This document shows, in pieces, positions 16,702-25,895 of a stretch of DNA of 64,000 nucleotides. The first letter of the stretch is position 1, and every line of letters starts with the position of its first letter. Under the pieces are notes generated by a model. The model was not told where the DNA came from. It did no database searches and worked only from the letters and a program-made list of their open reading frames with translations. The position numbers and the translations under genes were made by a program. Source of the stretch: Bacillus wiedmannii (GTDB taxonomy: Bacteria > Bacillota > Bacilli > Bacillales > Bacillaceae_G); NCBI RefSeq assembly GCF_001583695.1, contig NZ_LOBC01000061.1, forward strand, positions 1 through 64,000, in the 5' to 3' direction.

Positions 16702-17919
16702 ATGTCGGATTGGTTTCAATTAGATAAAGAATATATGATGCCTACTTACTGTCGTACGAAGGTTGCGATAGAAAGAGGAGAAGGGTGCAAGCTTTATGAT
16801 GTGGATGGTAAAGAGTATGTAGACTTATTTTCTGGTGTCGGAGTGAACGTATTAGGGTATAACCATCCGAAAATCGTGCAAACGACAATGGAACAAGTTA
16901 CGAAATCATTGCATCTTCCATTTCATTTTTTAAATCCAGTTGCGATTGAATATGCAAAGAAATTAGTTGATTGCTCTTTAAAAAACGGAAAAGTCTTTTT
17001 TACAAACTCTGGTACGGAAGCGACAGAAACAACGTTGAAATTAATTGATAAATATAGAGCTAATACGCATGAAGAACGTGAAGGAATCGTAGTGCTGAAG
17101 AATAGTTTCCACGGGCGGACGTTAGGGGCACTTCATTTCACGAGACAAGAAAGTGTATATCAAAATTTCCCTAAAACATCGATTCCTGTATATGAAGTAG
17201 AGCGCGAGAATATAGAGCAATTAGAAGAAACAATCGTTAAAGAAAATCCAATTGCGATTATGCTAGAGCCTGTATTAGGAAGCGGGGGGATATACCCTTT
17301 ATCAAGTGAATATTTACATGGTGTTCAAAACTTATGTGATAAATATAATGTTATTCTTATCGTTGATGAAGTTCAAAGTGGTATGGGGAGAACTGGTAAA
17401 CTATTTGCTTATCAAAATTTCAATATTACTCCGGATATTATTCAAATTGGTAAGGGAGCAGGAGGCGGGATACCGCTTGGCGGAATTATTGTAGGTGAAA
17501 AGTTATGTGATGTATTTGCACCAGGAGATCACGGCACAACGTTTGCTCATTCTTCAATGGGAACGGCTTTAGGGTTAACGGTATTAAACACATTGATTGA
17601 CGATGGTTTAATGCAAGAAGCGTATGAAACGTCACACTATCTAAATGATAAATTGCAAGAAATTCAGAAAGAAAATTCTTATTATATTCAGGAAGTACGC
17701 CATGCTGGTATGATGTTTGGAATTAGTTTGAATGATACGAATAAAAATGTAAAGAAATTACAGGTAGAGCTAATGGAGAAAGGGATGTTAGTTGATGTTA
17801 CACAAGGGAACATCATCCGTTTACTTCCTCCATATATAATTAAAAAAGAAGAAATTGATGCATTTATTACTCAATTTATTTCTTGTATGGATAAAGTTGC
17901 TGCTGTAGTAAGTGCTTAA
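16702..17919 (+). CDS. Class III PLP aminotransferase, acetylornithine/ornithine type
   Basis: 405 residues behind AGGAGG. Motifs of the ornithine/acetylornithine group are present: SGVGVNVLGYNHPKI near 44-58, NSGTEATE near 102-109, SFHGRTLG near 135-142, the PLP-binding D222 in LIVDEVQSG, and the Schiff-base lysine K251 in IGKGAGGGIPLGG. It resembles ArgD but is not in an arg operon, so acetylornithine, ornithine or another omega-amino donor are all possible. Monocistronic, divergent from the catalase gene. Confidence 0.8.
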   Translation: MSDWFQLDKEYMMPTYCRTKVAIERGEGCKLYDVDGKEYVDLFSGVGVNVLGYNHPKIVQTTMEQVTKSLHLPFHFLNPVAIEYAKKLVDCSLKNGKVFFTNSGTEATETTLKLIDKYRANTHEEREGIVVLKNSFHGRTLGALHFTRQESVYQNFPKTSIPVYEVERENIEQLEETIVKENPIAIMLEPVLGSGGIYPLSSEYLHGVQNLCDKYNVILIVDEVQSGMGRTGKLFAYQNFNITPDIIQIGKGAGGGIPLGGIIVGEKLCDVFAPGDHGTTFAHSSMGTALGLTVLNTLIDDGLMQEAYETSHYLNDKLQEIQKENSYYIQEVRHAGMMFGISLNDTNKNVKKLQVELMEKGMLVDVTQGNIIRLLPPYIIKKEEIDAFITQFISCMDKVAAVVSA

Positions 17920-17947
17920 AAGTTAAAAGCTAAATTTTATATAAAGC

Positions 17948-17992
17948 GCACTCTAATTGTTAAAAATAGTTTTACAATTGGGGTGCATTTTT
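17948..17992 (+). terminator. Intrinsic terminator after the aminotransferase gene
   Basis: GCACTCTAATTGT (17948-17960) pairs with ACAATTGGGGTGC (17974-17986) using two G-U pairs, followed by ATTTTTT. Confidence 0.75.
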
Positions 17993-18059
17993 TATAGTTG
18001 AATTTTGTAAAATACAGTTGTTGGTAAATGATAACGAAAAAAATAGAAGGAATTTCATT

Positions 18060-18190
18060 ATATTTGATACATGATTGAATGATATTTTACTGTTGAAGAA
18101 AAGAGAAAGTAAATATAAAGATAGTAGATAAAACGAGTGGTACTAACAACGAGTGATAGAACGTTTTGAAAATAATAGCATACGAATATA
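18060..18190 (+). promoter_or_regulatory. Weak candidate mother-cell sigma (SigE/SigK-type) promoter
   Basis: AAC at 18060+100 (18160-18162), a 16-base spacer and CATACGAAT at 18179-18187 resemble the SigK/SigE layout (AC, 16 bases, CATA...). The downstream end of the -10 is off consensus (AT rather than TA). No good SigA promoter is seen in 17993-18215. This is a suggestion only. Confidence 0.2.
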
Positions 18191-18215
18191 TATAAAATAA
18201 GAATGAGGTGATATA

Positions 18216-19238
18216 TTGGAAAATAATGATATTCAATTTACTTCTTTACAAATGAGAACGGATAAATATGGTTGGGCTGGTATTCAATATGCAAATAAAA
18301 AGCAAGCCATCTTATATACTCGAAACGGAGGAGTAGAATGGGATGTTGTTAATCCTCTAAATTCAATTGTATTATTTGTATATCCAATAAATGCTCGAAG
18401 CTCTTGGGCATATGGTTTAACAAAAACGAATGACAATTTATTGCCAGCTATATTTTATACAGTTAATAGAGGGGAAAGATGGAGTGATTTTATTTTACCG
18501 GTTGAAGAAGATTGGGAGAAATCGACTGATGTTCAAGTGCAATTGCATGCTACGAATATGGATAGTATATGGATTGTATTATCTAGAAAGCTTGCATCAA
18601 ATAAATTTGAACATAATTTATACTATTTGAAAATGAAAGGGAAAGCTTGGAAAGTAATAAAAAATATAAGTATTAGTGATAGTATTTCAGGGATAACATT
18701 TATAAACGATTTAGTCGGATTTATTTCATTACAAAAACAATATGAAACATCAACGGTATTTAAAACAATAAATGGTGGGGAAAGTTGGCAAGCTATAAAA
18801 GATATTCCAAGTCTTGAAGGAATTAATACTGGGACTGCTATGGCTTATAAAGCAATCTATAAAAATAACCTATTAGTAATACCAACTAAAATGAATGATG
18901 ACAAATTTTTAATGAATTACTCATTTGATAAGGGGAATTCGTGGCATATTTCAAATAAAACAATAAATACTAGTAAAGTGGCTGTTTCGTTTTTTAGTTC
19001 CTATTATGGCTGGGTTATAAATAGTGAAAATGGAAGTGTGTATCAAATAATAAAAAAAGAATCAAAATGGATCAAAGTATCAAGTAATCCATTGTTAAAA
19101 AATGTATTTTGTTTGCATTTTTTTAATCTTCGTAAAGGTTGGGCGTGTAATAAAAAAGAAATATTTAATACAAAAGATCGCGGTATAACATGGAAAAAGG
19201 TAGTATATAAAATTAATAATATTGATAAATTAGTTTAA
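18216..19238 (+). CDS. BNR/Asp-box repeat beta-propeller protein
   Basis: 340 residues from a TTG start with GAGGTG five bases upstream. Five Asp-box-like repeats are visible: YTRNGGVEW, YTVNRGERW, FKTINGGESW, YSFDKGNSW and FNTKDRGITW, each followed by a beta strand. This is the pattern of BNR/YCF48-like propellers (sialidases, Ycf48, VPS10). Catalytic sialidase residues are not evident, so a binding or scaffold role is more likely. No signal peptide. It precedes three glycosyltransferase-type genes, with its own terminator in between; a shared role in surface glycosylation is inference. Confidence 0.65.
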   Translation: MENNDIQFTSLQMRTDKYGWAGIQYANKKQAILYTRNGGVEWDVVNPLNSIVLFVYPINARSSWAYGLTKTNDNLLPAIFYTVNRGERWSDFILPVEEDWEKSTDVQVQLHATNMDSIWIVLSRKLASNKFEHNLYYLKMKGKAWKVIKNISISDSISGITFINDLVGFISLQKQYETSTVFKTINGGESWQAIKDIPSLEGINTGTAMAYKAIYKNNLLVIPTKMNDDKFLMNYSFDKGNSWHISNKTINTSKVAVSFFSSYYGWVINSENGSVYQIIKKESKWIKVSSNPLLKNVFCLHFFNLRKGWACNKKEIFNTKDRGITWKKVVYKINNIDKLV

Positions 19239-19268
19239 AAGAGTCCTAAAGAAATTAGGGCTTTTTTT
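19238..19268 (+). terminator. Intrinsic terminator after the BNR gene
   Basis: AGTCCTAA (19242-19249) pairs with TTAGGGCT (19255-19262), followed by seven Ts. Confidence 0.75.
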
Positions 19269-19457
19269 GTTTTTAAATGGGGATTGTTGTAACACACAAT
19301 GATAAGAGGAAGGAAGCGAGTGTAGAACTTATATTTTCAAAAATAGACGGTTGTTTTTACACAGTATAATTCACTGTTGAATATGTTAATAAAGTAGCAA
19401 ATTCATAGGAAATGGTATTAATATTTTATGTCACATGATGTGCAAAGGGGGAGTGTA

Positions 19458-20975
19458 GTGAAATCGTTAACGGTTATTATTTTGTATAGTGAAAGAGCGC
19501 AAATATTAGAAGAATCAATTCAATCTATATGGAAGCTAAATCCTCTTGAAATTATAATTTTAGTTCCTAACGATAGAAGTAATTTGTATGAAATAGCAAA
19601 GAAACATAAATGCCATATTGTTTTGATGGATAAATATAGTACGTATTATGATGGGTATGAAGCTTCTGTAAAGGCAGCAAAAGGAGATGTATTGTTATTT
19701 GTAGATAATAATTCTTTATTATCTTCAAATGAAATGAAGAATTTTATTGAGCCAGTCATTACAAATCAGGCTGATGTAGTATTAAACAAAATAGATAAAT
19801 TTATCGAAGTTGGTAAATGTCCAAATATGGATATTGTTTGGAGAAAAATGTTAAATGAAATTTTATGTCGACCAGATTTAAAAAGCAATTCAATATTTTC
19901 ATTACCATATGCACTTACGAAAGAAGTAGTGGTAAATATCGGCTTTGGTTATATAAAAGATATCGTTCTAGCTCATATGAACATAGTGAATCAAGGCTGG
20001 CGGATTAACGATCAATATGCAATAAAAACGTTATCTGAAGATGAAATGTTAGAAGAAGAAGGGTATTTATTAAAAAAAGAATTATCAGAAAATGAAAAGA
20101 GGAAAGTGGAAAAATATTTAATCGGTATTTCTAAATGGATAGAGAAAAAGGGAAGAAGAGTAGGGTTTACTGATGCAGGAAAAAGAAGAGATATTATTCA
20201 AAGATTAGGTGAAAGCAAGCAGTATCCTTCGTATCATCGAGGTTGGGGAATGCACTCTTCAATTTATGACGGGAAACAACTATCTGTCATTATACCAGTG
20301 CAAAATGAAGAAGAGACTATAGAACAAGTAATACTTGAGGCAAGAAAAATAGAACCGCTAGAAATAATTGTCGTTGTAAATGGTTCAACAGATCAAACGG
20401 CCAATATTGCTAAAAGACTTGGTGCTACTATTATTGAATATAACGAACGACTTGGTCATAATGTTGGACGTGCTATTGGAGCGCTTGAAGCTACAGGAGA
20501 TATTCTTTTATTTATTGATGGTGATTTTAGTGTTTCAGGAAGTAATTTGCATCACTTTACAAAAGCAGTTTCAGCTGGTGTAGACATAGCATTAAATGAT
20601 TTGAATCCGATGTTAAATCCTCCGTTTTATGTTGTAGACGTCGTAAAGTATATGCTTAATTTAGCATATAATCGTCCAGAATTAAGTAATGGCTCATTAG
20701 TAGCGATTCCACATGCTATGAGTAGATCATGTTTAGATGCAATAGGCTGGGAAAGTTTACTATGCCCTAGTCTTGCACAAGTAAAAGCTATATTACAAGG
20801 GTATAGAGTAGAATGTGTACATTACGTTGATGTTGTAAAACCGAATAGAATTCGTTTAATGGAGAATGTAAGTCATAATGGACATCCTCCAGCGGTATTA
20901 AGAATAATTGGTGATCACGTTGAAGCTCTCTCTTACTTAATAGAACACCTTGAAATAGATGGAAAGGGTGATTAA
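19458..20975 (+). CDS. Tandem GT2-domain glycosyltransferase
   Basis: 505 residues from the GTG at 19458, preceded by AAAGGGGG; an ATG at 19428 is also in frame but has only a distant AGGA. Two GT2 (GT-A) modules: residues about 1-190 and 265-490. The second has the canonical SVIIPVQNEEETI strand, VVNGSTDQT and D354-G-D356 (metal/nucleotide-sugar DxD). The first has the same fold pattern (LTVIIL, LLFVDNN) but D83-N-N instead of DxD, so it is probably not catalytic. The linker carries the charged RVGFTDAGKRRD and GWGMHSSIYDGKQ segments, also found in the two sister proteins. No membrane segment. It overlaps the next gene by 17 bases. Confidence 0.8.
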   Translation: MKSLTVIILYSERAQILEESIQSIWKLNPLEIIILVPNDRSNLYEIAKKHKCHIVLMDKYSTYYDGYEASVKAAKGDVLLFVDNNSLLSSNEMKNFIEPVITNQADVVLNKIDKFIEVGKCPNMDIVWRKMLNEILCRPDLKSNSIFSLPYALTKEVVVNIGFGYIKDIVLAHMNIVNQGWRINDQYAIKTLSEDEMLEEEGYLLKKELSENEKRKVEKYLIGISKWIEKKGRRVGFTDAGKRRDIIQRLGESKQYPSYHRGWGMHSSIYDGKQLSVIIPVQNEEETIEQVILEARKIEPLEIIVVVNGSTDQTANIAKRLGATIIEYNERLGHNVGRAIGALEATGDILLFIDGDFSVSGSNLHHFTKAVSAGVDIALNDLNPMLNPPFYVVDVVKYMLNLAYNRPELSNGSLVAIPHAMSRSCLDAIGWESLLCPSLAQVKAILQGYRVECVHYVDVVKPNRIRLMENVSHNGHPPAVLRIIGDHVEALSYLIEHLEIDGKGD

Positions 20976-23349
20976 ACTGTTAGACCAATACAAAAAAATT
21001 AACATTTCATATGAAGAATTATGGCAAATGGATTTTCAAACTACAGAACCATTTATACTCAAGGTTGATTGGGGTAAAGTAGCGTATGAATTTTTAATTC
21101 GTATTAAGCCGGGTGCTTCTAACACTATTGTTTTTGGATCCGGAGCAGGTGGATTTCAAGAACAGCCAATTGGTCCACCTATTTTTCATAGACATTCTTG
21201 GATGGAAGAGTTTGAAGATACTGTTATATATTATAATGATCCTACATTATATCTTGGAAAATTATCTTTAGGTTGGGGACAAGGGGAGTTAGATAGATTT
21301 TACTTACAAGATATAGCAAATATTTTAGAAATATTATTTACAAAGTTAAATATTGATTCGAAAAATGTGTTGTTTTATGGCAGTTCCGGGGGAGGGTTTA
21401 TGTCTTTAATTTTAGCTGGATTCGTTAAGGGCTCCACAGTTTTAATTAATAATCCTCAAACAAATTTATTAAAATGGATACCTGTACCAATAAATCTAGT
21501 TTTCGATTTGTCTTATCCAGGTTTATCAAGAGAAGAAGTTGAGGAGAAATTTGGCGAAAGAATTAATGTTGTGAAATTTTTTAATCACATTAAATATGTA
21601 CCGAATATTTATTTTTTGCAAAATTTCGCGTGTGAATTTGATGTGCAAAATCATTTAATACCATTCATTTTTGAATTAGAACAACTGGATAAAGATACAG
21701 AAGTAAATCAAATTGTAATAGACTTATATTTCGATAAAAAAGCAGGGCATGCAGCTGTAGGTAAGAGTGAAACAATTGAATATATAAAAAAAGTAAAGCC
21801 TAATCAGACTGTAAAAAAAGAACAAAAAGAAGTGGCACTGTCAGTCGTTATAGTTTTAGGAGAAGAAAAATCGAAATTGAATCAAATTTTAAACAAATTG
21901 CACCATATAAAACCATTAGAAATTATCATTGTAGCTGATGATAGAATGAGTGCGATACAATCCATACCTACATTTGTTGAGAGTAACGTTGTTGTTATTG
22001 AAGAGAAAAATAAATGGAAAGTACCAGTTCATGGGGCGAAAATCGCTAATGGAGATGTAATTTTATTTTTAAATGGAGAAGATGTTATTTTTTCGGTAGA
22101 ATTAGAACGATTTATAGAACCACTACTGAAAAAGGAACAGGATGTAATCTTGAATAACATAGACTCCGTATGTTTTGAAAAGGTGAGAGTAGAATGGCCA
22201 ATTATTGCTATGGTGTATAGAAAAATAGTAAATGATGTATTGGGGCGTATGGATTTAAAATATGATTCGATGTTATCTATGCCATATGCTATGACTAAAA
22301 AAGCAATTGAAGACATTGAATATGACACCTTGCAAAATCCAGTTCTTTCCCAAATCACCCTTATTGAGAAAGGGTGGCGACTACAATCCTCGTCAGCCAT
22401 CACTAACACCTCTTTGAATAATATAACCGCAAACAAAACCTCTTTCTATAAAAATCAATTAACTAAATTACAAGTATGTGAGATTAAAGAGAACATAAAA
22501 GCTTTGGAAAGTTGGTTACAACGAAAAAATGCTAGAGGTAACTATACAGATGGAGGAAGAAAAAGAGAAATTATAGAGCAACTAAAAAAACAAAAGAATT
22601 ATTCAAGTTTTCATAAAGGATGGGGTATGAATTCATCGATTTATAATGGGAAACAGTTATCAATTATTATACCAGCACAAAATGAAGAAGCGACGATTAA
22701 AGAAGTTATTCTTGAGGCAAGAAAAGTTGAACCGAAAGAAATAATTGTTGTCATTAATGGGTCAACAGATCGGACAGAAGTAATTGCTAAGCAATTAGGG
22801 GCAACCGTAATTGTTTATCAAGAAGCATTAGGGCATGATGTAGGACGGGCAATTGGTGCACAAGAAGCCACAGGGGATATACTTCTCTTTATTGATGCTG
22901 ATTTTGCTATTCCAGCAAAAGATCTTCATCCGTTAACACAGGCTGTTACGGATGGTGTTGATATAGCTTTAAACGATTTAAATTTAAATCTTAGATTCCC
23001 CCTATATATTGTAAATTTATATAAATATATGTTGAATATTGCTTGTAACCGTAAAGATTTAGGAGTGGGATCTACAATTGCTGTTCCCCATGCTATTAGT
23101 AGAAAATGTTTAGAGGGAATTGGCTGGGACACTCTTCACACAGCGTGTGTTGCGCAAGTAAAGGCAATATTAGAAGGGTATAAAGTCGAATGTGTCCATT
23201 TTGTAGATGTAATGAAACCAAATCGTATTCGTCCAAATGAGCACTTTGCAACAGTAGGACATCCACCAGCTGTATTGAGAATTACCGGCGATCATGTAGA
23301 AGGGCTTTCTTATTTACTTAAGAATAGGGATTTTAAAGATTTATTTTAA
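20959..23349 (+). CDS. Alpha/beta-hydrolase-like domain fused to tandem GT2 domains
   Basis: 796 residues. Residues about 1-275 look like an alpha/beta-hydrolase: YGSSGGGFMSLILAG has a G-x-S-x-G elbow with S143, and H264 in AGHAAVGK is a possible catalytic His. The first GT2 module (about 290-500) is degenerate, with N372-G-E374 at the DxD position. The second (about 570-790) has SIIIPAQNEEATI, VINGSTDRT and D646-A-D648. The linker repeats the NYTDGGRKREI and GWGMNSSIYNGKQ segments of the upstream protein. The gene overlaps the upstream gene; the ATG at 20959 has a weak binding site, so the exact start is uncertain. The hydrolase domain could be an esterase/acyltransferase acting on the sugar product; that is inference. 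Confidence 0.75.
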   Translation: MERVIKLLDQYKKINISYEELWQMDFQTTEPFILKVDWGKVAYEFLIRIKPGASNTIVFGSGAGGFQEQPIGPPIFHRHSWMEEFEDTVIYYNDPTLYLGKLSLGWGQGELDRFYLQDIANILEILFTKLNIDSKNVLFYGSSGGGFMSLILAGFVKGSTVLINNPQTNLLKWIPVPINLVFDLSYPGLSREEVEEKFGERINVVKFFNHIKYVPNIYFLQNFACEFDVQNHLIPFIFELEQLDKDTEVNQIVIDLYFDKKAGHAAVGKSETIEYIKKVKPNQTVKKEQKEVALSVVIVLGEEKSKLNQILNKLHHIKPLEIIIVADDRMSAIQSIPTFVESNVVVIEEKNKWKVPVHGAKIANGDVILFLNGEDVIFSVELERFIEPLLKKEQDVILNNIDSVCFEKVRVEWPIIAMVYRKIVNDVLGRMDLKYDSMLSMPYAMTKKAIEDIEYDTLQNPVLSQITLIEKGWRLQSSSAITNTSLNNITANKTSFYKNQLTKLQVCEIKENIKALESWLQRKNARGNYTDGGRKREIIEQLKKQKNYSSFHKGWGMNSSIYNGKQLSIIIPAQNEEATIKEVILEARKVEPKEIIVVINGSTDRTEVIAKQLGATVIVYQEALGHDVGRAIGAQEATGDILLFIDADFAIPAKDLHPLTQAVTDGVDIALNDLNLNLRFPLYIVNLYKYMLNIACNRKDLGVGSTIAVPHAISRKCLEGIGWDTLHTACVAQVKAILEGYKVECVHFVDVMKPNRIRPNEHFATVGHPPAVLRITGDHVEGLSYLLKNRDFKDLF

Positions 23350-23462
23350 TTTGGAAGCTACTATTATTAATAGGCGTGGAATAGCAACGGATAGAGTATA
23401 AGTTGAGTATTGGAATGAAAACAAAATTTAAAAAAGTTACCATTTTGGTTCAGGTGTAAGTG

Positions 23463-23508
23463 AAAAGTAAAAACTTCTTAAAATACATGAAGAGGTTTTT
23501 ACTTTTTT
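23463..23508 (+). terminator. Intrinsic terminator after the hydrolase-GT2 gene
   Basis: AAAAGTAAAAACTTC (23463-23477) pairs with GAAGAGGTTTTTACTTTT (from 23489) with one bulge, followed by Ts. The two small genes downstream therefore have their own promoter. Confidence 0.7.
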
Positions 23509-23604
23509 ATTTTAACTTATTTTAAGTATATCAAGTAAAAAATAAATAAAGAAGTAACGATAAGTTCTATATAACTTAATATCAGATGCAAGTAAGGAGG
23601 GAAT

Positions 23605-23629
23605 ACCTTTTCTTACATCAATAAAAGGT
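23605..23629 (+). promoter_or_regulatory. Hairpin overlapping the ribosome binding site of the 56-residue gene
   Basis: ACCTTTT (23605-23611) is complementary to AAAAGGT (23623-23629), which is the binding site of the gene at 23638. The stem could hide the site. Upstream, AAGGAGGG at 23594-23601 has no start codon after it. Confidence 0.35.
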
Positions 23630-23637
23630 GTTTTAAT

Positions 23638-23808
23638 ATGTATTTAGAAATTAAGGTCTATCCAAATGTTGGGGCAGAAATATCTCTAAGGTGCAATTAT
23701 GAATTTTCATCTAATTTTAATGTAATACCATTTACCGCATGTATTTCTATTTCAGTAAAAGATGATCTGAATTTATTAATTAATTTATCTAGTTTAATAA
23801 TAAATTAA
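23638..23808 (+). CDS. Small beta-rich protein, paralogue of the 80-residue protein
   Basis: 56 residues, starting MYLEIKVYPN and ending SLIIN. AAAGGTG at 23624-23630 lies 7 bases before the ATG. Its second half, ACISISVKDDLN followed by LSSL, matches ACFSIALKDDLS and LTSL of the protein at 23919, with the same distance to the C-terminus, so the two are paralogues. It contains two Cys and a series of alternating hydrophobic residues typical of beta strands. No signal peptide. It is short enough to be overlooked in routine annotation. Function unknown; possible acceptor or partner of the neighbouring glycosyltransferases. Confidence 0.6.
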   Translation: MYLEIKVYPNVGAEISLRCNYEFSSNFNVIPFTACISISVKDDLNLLINLSSLIIN

Positions 23809-23918
23809 ACATATATAAAACTGATAAGAAAATAGCAGCTGATTTATAAAATTTAGTAGGAGAGTCGTGTCTAAATTCGATAAACTGCATATATTGTTAA
23901 GAGAAAGGAGGGAGAGTT

Positions 23919-24161
23919 ATGGCATGTACTACGAATAATGTTTGTTTAGATGTGTGTCTTAAAATTACAATTACCCCTGGTAGTGGAATTGATGCAGAAG
24001 TGGATTGTGGGGGCACATGTGGGACAAGTCCTACAATTGTAATTAGTCCTAGTGGATCAATTGTTATTACTTTACCATTAGTTGCATGTTTCTCAATTGC
24101 ACTAAAAGATGATTTAAGTGTTGACTCTTCATTAACAAGCCTCTCTTTTCAAACTTCTTAA
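23919..24161 (+). CDS. Small Cys/Ser/Thr-rich beta-strand protein
   Basis: 80 residues with a very strong AAAGGAGGG site 6 bases before the ATG. The N-terminal part has six cysteines (MACTTNNVCLDVCL, DCGGTCG, VAC), then alternating hydrophobic/polar strands (KITITPGSG, PTIVISPSGSIVITLPL) and the shared ACFSIALKDDLS end. About a third of residues are Ser or Thr. No signal peptide or membrane helix. The composition suggests a self-assembling or surface protein. It sits between glycosyltransferase genes and a bidirectional terminator. I do not recognise a family. Confidence 0.65.
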   Translation: MACTTNNVCLDVCLKITITPGSGIDAEVDCGGTCGTSPTIVISPSGSIVITLPLVACFSIALKDDLSVDSSLTSLSFQTS

Positions 24162-24219
24162 GAAAGATACAGAAATGAAAAGCCTGCCTGCTACTTTTCT
24201 TTTGATCTAATGTAAAAAT

Positions 24220-24249
24220 AAAAAAGATGGTTACAACCCATCTTTTTTA
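24220..24249. terminator. Bidirectional terminator
   Basis: AAAAAAGATGG (24220-24230) pairs with CCATCTTTTTT (24238-24248). It serves the small-protein gene and the convergent glycosyltransferase gene. Confidence 0.8.
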
Positions 24250-24311
24250 TTCTGTCATATATTAAAAATGAGATAATATATTATTTAGTAGGTAGGATGT
24301 AGGATGTATAA

Positions 24312-25808
24312 TTAAAAGCACTCTTTACCTCTTTTTTGTTCGATGAGGTAAGAAATTGCTTCTATATGATCGCCAATGATTTGTTGTGTTGCTAATGAAA
24401 GGGAACTTTCCTCAGAGAAGTGTTTTTCAGGTCGAACACGATTCAATTTATCAACGTCGACAGAATGGACATTTTGTACATGAAAGCCTGCTAAAATTGT
24501 TTTAACTTGACTTAAGGTTGGTGAAAGAAGTGAATCAAACCCAATTGTATGAATGCATTTTCGACTAAAAGCATGAGGGACAGCAATTGTGGATCCCATA
24601 CCTAAATCTTTCCGATTACATGCTAAGTTGATAGCATATTTACATGCGGTGACGATAGAATACGGTAGACGATACATATAGTAGTACTCTAGTTTATTTA
24701 AAGCTAAGTCCGTGCCATTTTGAATAGATTGTACAAATGGTAATAAATCATAACTAGAAATTAAGAAATCTCCATCTACAAATAATAGTATTTCACCTTT
24801 TGCAAAAAAGGCACCGACAGCACGTCCCGTATCATTTCCAAGTGCTTCTTCGTAACTTATAACTGTTGCACCGCAACCCTTCGCCAATGCCTCTGTTTTA
24901 TCTGTTGATCCATTAACAATAACGATAATTTCAAAAGGTTTTAATTTCTGTACCTCAAAAATGACAGATTCTATCGTTTTTTCTTCATTTTGAACAGGGA
25001 TAATAACTGATAATTGCTTATCTCCATAAGTATTTGAATAAAACTCTTTACCTGTAATTATTTTTGGGATGTATTTTGGTTCACCGTTTTGAAGCCCTAA
25101 AATAATATCACGATTTCGATTACAATCGGTATAGTTTCCTCTTTGATCTCGCACTAGATTGATCCAATTTGCAATGGCTGCAAGATGATAATGAATGAGT
25201 TGAGTTGAAGGAAAAGAGGGAACTTGAGGGATAGAAATTTTTAATTGATCGCAAATCCGAAATTTATGTTCAATAATTTTCATTTGTGCCAATATTGGAT
25301 TTGATAAACTATCTGAAGTAATTACCTCAAGTACTTCTTTTGTCATTGCATAGGGAGGAAATAATAAGGAGTTAACATTTAAATCTGGACGATGAAAAAA
25401 ATGATTCGTAACTTGCTGCCAAATCATTGCTAAATTTGGCTGTTGTTTTTGATAAAAAAAATCATCTAAATTATTTAATACGACGTCAGCAAATCCATTT
25501 AGTAACGGTTGAAGAAATTGTATAAGTGAGGAGGCGTGAATAATGTAATTTTCATCTAAAAATAAGAGGTACTCTCCCTTTGCTTTTTTTGCACCAATTA
25601 CATAACAATTAGTAGATTCTATCGGCTCTTTTAGTGTAATAATTTCACAATTGTAAGATCGCGCAATATCAATAGAATCATCGACACTACTAATAATAGT
25701 AAGGATAATTTCAAAAGGTTGTAGTTGTTCACATGCTTTCAAAATTTTAGGTAAATTTTTTATTTTATGTTGTATGGGGATAATAATAGAAATTGGATTT
25801 TTACACAT
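24312..25808 (-). CDS. Tandem GT2-domain glycosyltransferase (minus-strand sister)
   Basis: 498 residues behind AAAAAGGAG. First GT2 module: SIIIPIQHKIKNLPKIL, then D85-E-N87 in place of DxD. Second module: LSVIIPVQNEEKTI, VNGSTDKT and D345-G-D347. The linker RGNYTDCNRNRDIILGL and the C-terminal VDVDKLNRVRPEKHFSEE region align with the two plus-strand proteins, so all three arose by duplication. Only the second module keeps a complete DxD motif. It lies 87 bases downstream of the small membrane protein on the same strand and is probably co-transcribed with it. Confidence 0.8.
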   Translation of the reverse strand: MCKNPISIIIPIQHKIKNLPKILKACEQLQPFEIILTIISSVDDSIDIARSYNCEIITLKEPIESTNCYVIGAKKAKGEYLLFLDENYIIHASSLIQFLQPLLNGFADVVLNNLDDFFYQKQQPNLAMIWQQVTNHFFHRPDLNVNSLLFPPYAMTKEVLEVITSDSLSNPILAQMKIIEHKFRICDQLKISIPQVPSFPSTQLIHYHLAAIANWINLVRDQRGNYTDCNRNRDIILGLQNGEPKYIPKIITGKEFYSNTYGDKQLSVIIPVQNEEKTIESVIFEVQKLKPFEIIVIVNGSTDKTEALAKGCGATVISYEEALGNDTGRAVGAFFAKGEILLFVDGDFLISSYDLLPFVQSIQNGTDLALNKLEYYYMYRLPYSIVTACKYAINLACNRKDLGMGSTIAVPHAFSRKCIHTIGFDSLLSPTLSQVKTILAGFHVQNVHSVDVDKLNRVRPEKHFSEESSLSLATQQIIGDHIEAISYLIEQKRGKECF

Positions 25809-25895
25809 AAGCAGTCTCCTTTTTAATCAGAGGTAGTTGTTAATAAGATTAGATAAAAGAGGAGATACATTTTCTTTTTGTTATAAGCATAACAA

